From contig NZ_JAUYOJ010000006.1 in the NCBI RefSeq assembly GCF_030697925.1, positions 1 through 64,000 on the forward strand: a stretch of 64,000 bases of DNA, in the 5' to 3' direction. Shown one piece after another: positions 47,999 through 55,112 of the stretch; within the stretch, counting starts at the first letter, position 1, and every line of letters begins with the position of its first letter. A program made the position numbers and the translations under genes. The notes beneath the pieces were generated by a model. That model searched no databases. It was not told the origin of the DNA and saw only the letters and a list, made by a program, of their open reading frames with translations. Source of the stretch: Phenylobacterium sp. GTDB lineage: Bacteria > Pseudomonadota > Alphaproteobacteria > Caulobacterales > Caulobacteraceae.

Positions 47999-48256
47999 GG
48001 GGCGTCCTCACGGTTGGAGAGCCCCTTTAACCCCCCGCCGCAGGTCTCGTTCCGGCCATCGCCCCCGGCGCAACCCGATGTCGCTGGGAACAGGCGCATT
48101 CGCCGCGAATTGCTCTATGAGTCGCTATCCGCCGATGCCGCCGTCCGGAGACAGCCCGCATCGCCGAGACCTTCAAGCTCGATTGGCATCTCCACCGTGC
48201 GGCGGCCTACGGGGTTCCCCGGACCGACGGACGGCGTCCTGAAAGGACTGAACAAG

Positions 48257-48559
48257 ATGAAACCCAGCGCCGCCCCCGAGCCCTATCGCTCCACCCCGGT
48301 CTTCGATGAGGCCACCCTACCGGCCGCCCTGCGCCGCGCCCATCGCACCAAGGCCGGCGTCTGGGGGGTCATCCGCGTATTGCAGGGTGAGTTGAAGCTC
48401 TGCTTCACCGAACCGCCGGAGACCAAGCTGCTATCACCGGGCGCGGACGGCGTGCTGGAGCCGGACCAGTCCCACTTCGTGGAGACCGAAGGACCGATGC
48501 GGATGCAGATCGACTTCTACACCCAGGCCCCGCAGCTGGCCGCGTCGGAAGAGGCCTAG
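48257..48559 (+). CDS. DUF1971 protein (tellurite-resistance-like cupin)
   Basis: 100 residues matching the DUF1971 family: PYRSTPVFDEATLPAALRRA, HRTKAGVWGVIRVLQGELKL, and DQSHFVETEGPMRMQIDFYT. The WG..RV..GEL and PxxxHxVE pattern is a small cupin-like fold found next to or fused with TehB-type proteins, with no tellurite gene here. The ATG at 48257 has GAAAGGAC upstream. It shares a CTAG stop overlap with the convergent exported-protein gene. Confidence 0.85.
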   Translation: MKPSAAPEPYRSTPVFDEATLPAALRRAHRTKAGVWGVIRVLQGELKLCFTEPPETKLLSPGADGVLEPDQSHFVETEGPMRMQIDFYTQAPQLAASEEA

Positions 48560-48999
48560 TACCGCGGGATCGGCTTGCAGATGGTGACGTCGCGGTCGTC
48601 GACGCAGGCCATGCCACGGTCCCGGCGGCCGCGGCCGTCGCGGAACAGCAGCACCCGCGGCGGACTGGCCTTGGCCACAGGAACCGCCGGACGCTCCGGC
48701 GCCGCATAGGGCGCCCTGGGCGCGGCGGCGAGGACGGCAGCCTCTGAGCGGCAGCGCGCGCCATCGTACAACTTGCCCGCCGGGCACTCGCCGGCCGGTG
48801 TCGGTCGCGAGCTCTGCTGCAGGGTGCGGCCGGTGGCCCGCGCCCGGCCGTCGTCGCCCCGGCACCAGAGCTCCAGGGTCGCCGGCGCCTCGGGCATGGC
48901 GACCCAGTGGCAGTTGGGCGGGGTCTCGACCTGCGCCATCGCGCCGCCTCCGCCGCAGACCGCCAAGGTCAGGACCGCCAATCCCAGGGCATGTCGCAT
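48556..48999 (-). CDS. Exported protein with cysteine pattern, unknown function
   Basis: 147 residues with a signal peptide (MRHALGLAVLTLAVCGGGGA ending AMA). Six cysteines sit in the mature part, spaced as CHWVAMP, WCRGDD, ECPAGKLYDGARC, ACVDDRDV and TICKP, which suggests disulfides. The CPAG..YDGARC motif resembles small secreted binding modules but no family is clear. The ATG at 48999 has GGAGGC upstream. It shares CTAG stops with the DUF1971 gene. Confidence 0.6.
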   Translation of the reverse strand: MRHALGLAVLTLAVCGGGGAMAQVETPPNCHWVAMPEAPATLELWCRGDDGRARATGRTLQQSSRPTPAGECPAGKLYDGARCRSEAAVLAAAPRAPYAAPERPAVPVAKASPPRVLLFRDGRGRRDRGMACVDDRDVTICKPIPRY

Positions 49000-49027
49000 C
49001 GCCGCCTCCATCGATCAGACTGAGTTC

Positions 49028-49450
49028 CTACTCCGGAATCGCCTCGCCGGAACCTCCGAACTCCGCGGGGAAGTCCTTCAGCTTGGGTAGGCCGTCCTTC
49101 ATCGGCAGGACGGTCTCGGCATAGTTCACGTGCACGCCCGGCTTGAAGTCCAGGCCCGGCAGGGTGGCGACGAACACGTCGATCAGGCTGAGCGGCGGAT
49201 GGTTGGTCATCAGGTGCCCGCCGCACTTGGAACAGTACTGCCGCTGGCTAAGGTCGGTCTTCGAATAGGTCGCCACATATTCCGCGCCTGAGGTCACCTT
49301 GACCGCCTCGGGCTTCCACAGGCTGAAGGCGTTGACCGGTCCGCCGGACCAGGAACGGCACGATCGGCAATGGCAGTAGCCCATGGCTTCGGGCTCCCCC
49401 GTCGCCTCGATCTTCACCGCGCCGCAAAAGCACTCGCCCATCTGGGTCAT
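49028..49450 (-). CDS. GFA-family (CENP-V fold) protein
   Basis: 140 residues of the glutathione-dependent formaldehyde-activating enzyme-like family. The zinc cysteines are in GECFCGAVKI, MGYCHCRSCRSWSG and QYCSKCGGHL. Domain and length are typical. Few members have a proven activity, so this is a family label, not a formaldehyde enzyme call. ATG 49450 is chosen because GGGAGGC precedes it. Confidence 0.88.
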   Translation of the reverse strand: MTQMGECFCGAVKIEATGEPEAMGYCHCRSCRSWSGGPVNAFSLWKPEAVKVTSGAEYVATYSKTDLSQRQYCSKCGGHLMTNHPPLSLIDVFVATLPGLDFKPGVHVNYAETVLPMKDGLPKLKDFPAEFGGSGEAIPE

Positions 49451-49553
49451 GGCCAGCCTCCCTATGTGTCTCCGCACTCTACCCCTGGGCGGGCTGGTGG
49501 CCATTAGGTAGTGTTCGAGTGAAACGTAACGGGAACATGTTATAGGCGACGGG

Positions 49554-52160
49554 ATGGCTGACGCAGCGGCGACCGCGCCGGATCTCCTGCCCGAACGTTT
49601 CGCCGGCTGGTTCGAGGACCGGGGCTGGAGCCCGCGCGCCCATCAGCTCGACATGGTGGCCAAGGCTCGCGAGGGCCGCGACGCCCTGCTGATCGCCCCC
49701 ACCGGCGGCGGCAAGACCCTGGCCGGCTTTCTGCCAAGCCTGATCGAGCTGTCCGAGCGGCCGCCGCCCAACACGCCCCAGGGCATCCACACCCTCTACA
49801 TCTCGCCGCTGAAGGCGCTGGCCGTCGATGTCGAGCGCAACCTCATGGCGCCGATCCTCCAGATGGGCCTGCCCATCGTCGCCGAGAGCCGCACCGGCGA
49901 CACCGGCCAGGCGCGCAAGCAGCGCCAGCGGGTCAAGCCCCCCGACATCCTGCTGACCACCCCCGAACAGCTCGCCCTGTTCTGCGCCTGGGAGGGGGCC
50001 CGGCTCTATTTCGAGAACCTGAAGTGCGTGATCGTCGACGAGATCCACGCCATCCACGCTTCCAAGCGCGGCGACCTGCTAGCGCTGGACCTGGCGCGCC
50101 TGCAGCGCTTCGCGCCCGGCCTGCGCCGGGTGGGGCTGTCGGCCACGGTGGACGATCCCGACGTGATCCGCCGCTGGCTGGCCTGCGCGTCGCCCGCCGG
50201 ACAGCAAGATCCTCCCCCTCCGGGGGAGGGGGACCGCGAAGCGGTGGAGGGGGTTGAAGCGCGCAAGAAGACGTCAAAGTCCCCCTCGGTCGGCTTCGCC
50301 CACAGCTCCCCCAGAGGGGGAGCATCTGGGCGTCCCGAAGACACCATCGACCTGGTTCGCGGTCCGCCCGGGGCCGCGCCCATCGTCGACATGCTGCTGT
50401 CGGAGGGCCGGGTGCCCTGGGCGGGCCACACCGCCCAGCACGCCATGGAAGAAGTCTATGAGACCATCAAGACGGCCAAGACCGCCCTGGTCTTCGTCAA
50501 CACCCGCTTCCAGGCCGAGTTCGCGTTCCAAGAGCTCTGGGGGCTCAACGACGACAATTTGCCCATCGCCCTCCACCACGGCTCGCTCGCCGCCGAGCAA
50601 CGCCGCAAGGTCGAGGCGGCCATGGCGCGCGGCGAGCTGAAGGCGGTGGTCTGCACCTCCACCCTCGACCTGGGCATCGACTGGGGCGACGTGGACCTGG
50701 TGATCCAACTCGCCTCGCCCAAGGGCGCCAGCCGCATGGTCCAGCGGATCGGCCGGGCCAACCACCGGCTGGACGAGCCCTCACGGGCTCTCTTCGTGCC
50801 AGCCAACCGCTTCGAGATGCTGGAATGCCAAGCCGCCCGGGAGGCCATCGCCGAGAACCGCTTCGACGGCGACCCTGCCCGGGTCGGCGCCCTGGACGTC
50901 CTGGCCCAGCACGTCATGGGCTGCGCCTGCTCCGAGCCCTTCGACCTGCTCGCCCTCTATGACGAGGTCCGCCGCTCCGGGCCCTATCGCGACCTGCCTT
51001 GGGAGGATTTCGAGCAGGTCGTCGATTTCGTCTCCACCGGCGGCTATGCGCTGAAGACCTACGACCGGTTCCGGCGGATCGTGAAGGGGTTGGACGGCCT
51101 GTGGCGGGTGCGCAATCCCCAGACCGCCCAGCGCCATCGACTGAACGTCGGCGCCATCCTCTCGCCCGCCATGCTCACGGTGAGGATCGCCATGGGTAAG
51201 TCCCTGCGCGGCGGACGCAAGGTCGGCGAAGTCGAGGAGGGCATGCTGGAGATGCTGGATCCCGGCGACACCTTCGTCTTCGCCGGCCAGGTCTGGTCGC
51301 TGGTGGCTGTGACCGGCATGGAGGTCCTGGTCCGGCCGGCCACGCACAAGGATCCCAAGATGCCTTCCTGGGGCGGCTCGAAGTTCGCCCTCTCCACCTT
51401 CCTGGCCAAGCGGGTGCGCGAGTTGATGTTCGACCAGGAGCACTGGAAGGTCCTGCCCGCCGACGTGCGCGAATGGCTGGAGATCCAGCGCGACCGCTCC
51501 CTGATCCCAAAGGACGAGGAGATGCTGCTGGAGACCTTCCCGCGCGGAAAGCGTCACTTCCTGGTGGTCTATCCGTTCGAGGGGCGTCTGGCGCACACCA
51601 CCCTGGCCATGCTGCTGACCCGGCGGCTGGAGCGGCTGGGCGCCGAGCCGCTGGGCTTCGTCTGCAACGACTATGCGATGGCGGTCTGGGCGCAGCAGCC
51701 GCTGGACGGACTCGATTTCGACGAACTCTTCGACCAGGACATGCTGGGCGACGATCTGGAATCCTGGCTCGCCGAGAGCTTCATGATGAAGCGCGCCTTC
51801 AAGGGCTGTGCGATCATCTCCGGGCTTATCGAGCGGCGATTCCCGGGCGAGGAGAAAACCGGGCGCCAGATAACCTTCTCAACGGACCTGATCTACGACG
51901 TGCTCCGCCGCCACCAGCCCGACCACCTGCTGCTCCGCTGCGCGCGGGATGACGCCGCCACCGGCCTGATCGACGTGGCGCGCCTGGGCCTGATGCTGGC
52001 GCGGATCAAGGGCCGCATCCGTCACGCCGCCCTCGACCACCTGTCCCCCTTCTCGGTGCCGATCCTGCTGGAGATCGGCAAGGAGCGCTCTCCCGGCCAG
52101 ACCGGCGAGCGGATCCTGGCCGAGGCCGAGGGCGACCTGATCGCCGAGGCCCTGGCATGA
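49554..52160 (+). CDS. Ligase-associated DNA damage response DEXH-box helicase
   Basis: 868 residues, Lhr-like. Motif I is LLIAPTGGGKTLAGFLPSL, motif II is VIVDEIHAIHASKRGD, motif III is GLSATV, motif V/VI is STLDLGIDWGDVDLVIQLAS then MVQRIGRANHRLDEPS. The C-terminal part (LVRPATHKDPKMPSW, HFLVVYPFEGRLAHTT, GFVCNDYAMAVWAQ) is specific to helicases linked to an ATP-dependent ligase and PdeM. About 43 residues after RRWLACASPAG (about 217-260) are translated from a palindromic repeat, absent from the helicase core in relatives as far as I recall. Stop overlaps pdeM by 4 bp. The ligase itself is outside the window. Confidence 0.92.
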   Translation: MADAAATAPDLLPERFAGWFEDRGWSPRAHQLDMVAKAREGRDALLIAPTGGGKTLAGFLPSLIELSERPPPNTPQGIHTLYISPLKALAVDVERNLMAPILQMGLPIVAESRTGDTGQARKQRQRVKPPDILLTTPEQLALFCAWEGARLYFENLKCVIVDEIHAIHASKRGDLLALDLARLQRFAPGLRRVGLSATVDDPDVIRRWLACASPAGQQDPPPPGEGDREAVEGVEARKKTSKSPSVGFAHSSPRGGASGRPEDTIDLVRGPPGAAPIVDMLLSEGRVPWAGHTAQHAMEEVYETIKTAKTALVFVNTRFQAEFAFQELWGLNDDNLPIALHHGSLAAEQRRKVEAAMARGELKAVVCTSTLDLGIDWGDVDLVIQLASPKGASRMVQRIGRANHRLDEPSRALFVPANRFEMLECQAAREAIAENRFDGDPARVGALDVLAQHVMGCACSEPFDLLALYDEVRRSGPYRDLPWEDFEQVVDFVSTGGYALKTYDRFRRIVKGLDGLWRVRNPQTAQRHRLNVGAILSPAMLTVRIAMGKSLRGGRKVGEVEEGMLEMLDPGDTFVFAGQVWSLVAVTGMEVLVRPATHKDPKMPSWGGSKFALSTFLAKRVRELMFDQEHWKVLPADVREWLEIQRDRSLIPKDEEMLLETFPRGKRHFLVVYPFEGRLAHTTLAMLLTRRLERLGAEPLGFVCNDYAMAVWAQQPLDGLDFDELFDQDMLGDDLESWLAESFMMKRAFKGCAIISGLIERRFPGEEKTGRQITFSTDLIYDVLRRHQPDHLLLRCARDDAATGLIDVARLGLMLARIKGRIRHAALDHLSPFSVPILLEIGKERSPGQTGERILAEAEGDLIAEALA
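50207..50327. repeat. Palindromic repeat inserted in the helicase gene
   Basis: A 121-bp element with inverted ends, AGATCCTCCCCCTC at 50207-50220 and its partner at 50314-50327, matching at 13 of 14 positions. Inside are three hairpins: CCTCCCCC/GGGGGAGG (50211-50229), ACCGC/GCGGT (50233-50245) and GCTCCCCC/GGGGGAGC (50305-50323). It has the look of intergenic REP-type elements of this clade but sits inside a coding region and keeps the frame open. Confidence 0.8.
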
Positions 52161-52888
52161 GCGCGCTCGCCCAGCCCCGTCAGCCTTACGCCTTCGGGGC
52201 CAGCCCCTGCGGCGGCCTGCGCACCACCCTGCTCGGCGCCGATGTGATCCTGCGCACCAGCGGGGCCCTATGGATCGAGCAGGCCCGCATGCTGGTGGTG
52301 GCCGACCTGCACCTGGAAAAGGGTTCGTCCTTCGCCATGCGCGGCCAGATGCTGCCGCCCTACGACACCCGCGACACCCTCGCGCGCCTGGCCGCCGAGG
52401 TCGCCGCGGCCGCGCCTCAGGCCGTGGTCCTGCTTGGCGACACCTTCCATGACCGCACCTCCGAGGCGCGGCTGGCGGAGGACGACGCCCAGCGCCTGCG
52501 CGACCTGGCGGGGCTGACCCGGCTGATCTGGGTGATCGGCAATCATGACGCCGACGGTCCCCAGACCCTGCCCGGCGAGGTGGCCGACGAACTCACGGTC
52601 GCCGGGCTGACCTTGCGCCACGAACCACAGGCCGGCCTGCAGCCCGGCGAGGTCGCAGGTCACCTCCACCCCTGCGCCCGGGTGACAGCCTCCCGCGGCA
52701 GCGTGCGGCGGCGGTGCTTCGTCACGGATGGCGAGCGGATGGTGGTCCCGGCCTTCGGCGCCTATGCCGGCGGTCTCAGCGTCCGCGACCAGGCCTTCGC
52801 GGGCTTCTTCTCGCGCGACCCGCTCTGCGGCGCGCTCGGCGCTGACCGGGTCCACGCGGTCGGCTGGCGATCAGTCGCCGGCGACTAG
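52157..52888 (+). CDS. pdeM: Ligase-associated DNA damage response endonuclease PdeM
   Basis: 243-residue calcineurin-like phosphoesterase. The metal motifs are VVADLHLEKGSSFAMRG, VVLLGDTFHD, IGNHD and GHLHPC, in the usual order. ATGA overlap with the helicase gene puts both in one operon. In this system the endonuclease, helicase, a ligase and an exonuclease act together in DNA repair. The ligase and exonuclease genes are not visible here. It shares a CTAG stop overlap with the convergent DUF3429 gene. Confidence 0.93.
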   Translation: MSALAQPRQPYAFGASPCGGLRTTLLGADVILRTSGALWIEQARMLVVADLHLEKGSSFAMRGQMLPPYDTRDTLARLAAEVAAAAPQAVVLLGDTFHDRTSEARLAEDDAQRLRDLAGLTRLIWVIGNHDADGPQTLPGEVADELTVAGLTLRHEPQAGLQPGEVAGHLHPCARVTASRGSVRRRCFVTDGERMVVPAFGAYAGGLSVRDQAFAGFFSRDPLCGALGADRVHAVGWRSVAGD

Positions 52889-53355
52889 AGCGTCAGGGCC
52901 TTTTCCAGGGCCACGGCCAGGGAGAGGCCCGCCCCCAGGGTCAGGACCGTCATGAGCTTCGGATAGCGGGCCGGCACGTCGGGGGCGGTGTGGTCGAACA
53001 GCCATTGCAGAATGAAGGCGACCAGGAAGCCGCACAGCAGCCAGGGCGTGTCGATGGTCCCGCGGGTGAACAGCAACGCCCAACCGGCTATGGGCGAGAT
53101 CAGCGAATGGACCAGCCGCGTCCAGCGCGGCTCAGTCCGCGCACTCTCCAGGCCCCAGCGGATGCCGCCCAGGAACCCCATCACCACCGCCGACCAGGTC
53201 AGGATCACCGTCAGGGCCGGCCCCGCGACGTCCGCCGGCCCATAGGCGTAGGCCAGGGCAGAGGCCGGAAACGGGACCATGCAGAGCAGGGCGATGATCC
53301 AGAGCGGAAGCGGCGCGGCGGCCGCTTCGAGCTCGACTTCGGCGCGAATGTCCAA
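52885..53355 (-). CDS. DUF3429 membrane protein
   Basis: 156 residues with about five hydrophobic segments (LPLWIIALLCMVPFPASALA, VILTWSAVVMGFLGGIRWGL, PWLLCGFLVAFILQWLFDHT). The FLGGIRWGLE motif marks DUF3429. The start is a TTG at 53355 with GGAGGAAC nine bases upstream; upstream ATG frames overlap the neighbouring gene and look non-coding. It lies 4 bp after the TIGR02186 stop, so it completes the TauE-TIGR02186-DUF3429 operon. No function is known. Confidence 0.78.
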   Translation of the reverse strand: MDIRAEVELEAAAAPLPLWIIALLCMVPFPASALAYAYGPADVAGPALTVILTWSAVVMGFLGGIRWGLESARTEPRWTRLVHSLISPIAGWALLFTRGTIDTPWLLCGFLVAFILQWLFDHTAPDVPARYPKLMTVLTLGAGLSLAVALEKALTL

Positions 53356-53359
53356 GCGG

Positions 53360-54136
53360 TCAGTTCCTCCGGAAGGCGACCGAGGCGGCCCAGCCAGCCG
53401 CCAAGGCGATGACGACCGACGCCAAGCCGTATGACCATGGCCTCTGGTGGGCGAAAAGGTAAAGAGCCCGCTCGACACCGACCTTTTCCACCGTCAGGCC
53501 GCGCAGGCGCCGCGAGACGGGGTGGCCGTCCTGGAAGAGGATGATCTCGGCGGTGTAGACCCCGATCGGGGCGGCGGTCGGCAGATCGATCTCAGCCTTG
53601 AACAGGCCCCGATCGACGAAGGTCACGCCGCGGTCGTCGGCGGCGTAGAGGCCGGCGTTCTGCTTCAGCCGCACGACGGCGCGACGCCAGTCGAGATAGT
53701 CGGCGCCCAGGCGGCTGACCACCACGTCGCGGACCCCATAGCGGGTCTCCACCCGCTGCTCGAAGGGGGCGTTGATGGCCAGGTGGTCGATGCCCGCCCC
53801 CAGCCGCCGCAGCGGGCCGAAGCCCGCGATCTGGTCCAGCGGCCGGGTCGAGGCGGTCATGTAGAATCCGGGCGCGCCCTCGAACACCACCGGCCGGGAA
53901 TTGACCCAGATGCCGGCCACCTTGGTCTTGCGCGCGATGCGCAGCGGGGCGTCGGGACCGCGCACGATCACCACCACGTCGCTAGGTCGGGCGGCCGGAT
54001 CGAACACCGCGCCATAGAGCACGATGCGCGCGCCGCGGAAGCTGGAGGTGACCTTGACGCTGGTCGTGGTCAGGGCGGCCGAGACAGCGGCGGCCGGAGC
54101 CTGGGATGGAGTTGGCGGTGGAAGGGCGTCGACCAT
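53360..54136 (-). CDS. TIGR02186-family periplasmic protein
   Basis: 258 residues. A Pro/Ala-rich N-terminus with no strong signal leads to a mostly beta domain (KVTSSFRGARIVLYGAVFDP, VVVIVRGPDAPLRIARKTKV) and ends with a membrane anchor (YGLASVVIALAAGWAASVAF). TIGR02186 proteins almost always accompany a TauE/SafE permease, as here, where the start overlaps the permease stop by 1 bp (TGATG). That suggests an accessory or regulatory part of the transporter. Substrate unknown. Confidence 0.85.
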   Translation of the reverse strand: MVDALPPPTPSQAPAAAVSAALTTTSVKVTSSFRGARIVLYGAVFDPAARPSDVVVIVRGPDAPLRIARKTKVAGIWVNSRPVVFEGAPGFYMTASTRPLDQIAGFGPLRRLGAGIDHLAINAPFEQRVETRYGVRDVVVSRLGADYLDWRRAVVRLKQNAGLYAADDRGVTFVDRGLFKAEIDLPTAAPIGVYTAEIILFQDGHPVSRRLRGLTVEKVGVERALYLFAHQRPWSYGLASVVIALAAGWAASVAFRRN

Positions 54137-55056
54137 CAGCCGTTCCCCGCCATCAGGACGAAGGGCTCATCGGGGGTGAAGAATAGGCCGAGTCCCATGC
54201 GCAGACCCACCGCCAGGACGATGATCGCCAGCAGGGCGCGCAGCTCCTCGGCCCGGAAGCGTGAGGAGGCCCGCGCCCCGACCTGGGCTCCCAGAACGCC
54301 GCCGATCAGCAGCAGGGTGGCCAGCACCACGTCGACGGTCTGGTTGCGGCCGGCCTGCAGGACGCTGGTGAGCGAGGTGGTGATGATGATCTGGAACAGG
54401 CTGGTGCCGACCACCACCCCGGCCGGCATGCGCAGCACATAGACCATGGCCGGCACCAGGATGAAGCCGCCGCCCACCCCCATGATCGCCGACAGCACGC
54501 CCACGAAGACCCCCAGCAGGACCGGGGGGATGACGCTGATATAGAGCCGCGAGCGCGGGAATCGCATCTTCAGCGGCAGGCCGTAGAGCCAGGGCGGGCG
54601 GCGGTCGCGACGGGGACCGGCGCCGCCGCCACGCCGGCGTCGCAGGATCGACCCCAGCGACTCCCACAGCATCAGGGCGCCGATGACGCCCAGGAAGACC
54701 AGATAGGACAGCGACACCACCAGGTCGGCCTGGCCCAGCAGCCGCAGCCAGCGGAACACCTCGACGCCCAGGAAGGACCCCACGGCCCCGCCCGCGGCCA
54801 GCACCCCGCCCATCCGGAAATCCACCGCCTTGCGCCGGGTGTAGGAGATGACGCTGGAGGTCGAGGAGGCGGCGACGTGGTTGGCCTCGCTGGCCACCGC
54901 CACGACGGGCGGAATGCCGAGGAAGACCAGGATCGGGGTCATCAGGAAGCCGCCGCCGATGCCGAACAGGCCCGAGATGAACCCCACCGCGGCGCCGAGC
55001 GCCACTAGCAGGGGGGCGTTTACCGAGACCTCGGCTATCGGTAGGTAAAGGTCCAA
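54136..55056 (-). CDS. TauE/SafE-family permease
   Basis: 306 residues with eight or so membrane spans in two similar halves: ALGAAVGFISGLFGIGGGFL, VSLSYLVFLGVIGALMLWES, PPVLLGVFVGVLSAIMGVGG, GVVVGTSLFQIIITTSLTSV and LATLLLIGGVLGAQVGA. The GIGGGFLMTP/GVGGGFILVP pair marks the two repeats of the sulfite/taurine exporter family. It heads a three-gene operon with TIGR02186 and DUF3429 genes. The transported ion is not known. Confidence 0.9.
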   Translation of the reverse strand: MDLYLPIAEVSVNAPLLVALGAAVGFISGLFGIGGGFLMTPILVFLGIPPVVAVASEANHVAASSTSSVISYTRRKAVDFRMGGVLAAGGAVGSFLGVEVFRWLRLLGQADLVVSLSYLVFLGVIGALMLWESLGSILRRRRGGGAGPRRDRRPPWLYGLPLKMRFPRSRLYISVIPPVLLGVFVGVLSAIMGVGGGFILVPAMVYVLRMPAGVVVGTSLFQIIITTSLTSVLQAGRNQTVDVVLATLLLIGGVLGAQVGARASSRFRAEELRALLAIIVLAVGLRMGLGLFFTPDEPFVLMAGNG

Positions 55057-55112
55057 ACAGTCACGCCTTCGGGCGGAGTTGGTTGCGGCCCGACCGCCTT
55101 ACGCGGCCAGGG

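Noticed and set aside
46481-48256. Plus-strand open frame running into the DUF1971 gene
   Set aside because: Only the last 100 codons match a family; the upstream part is antisense to two minus-strand genes.
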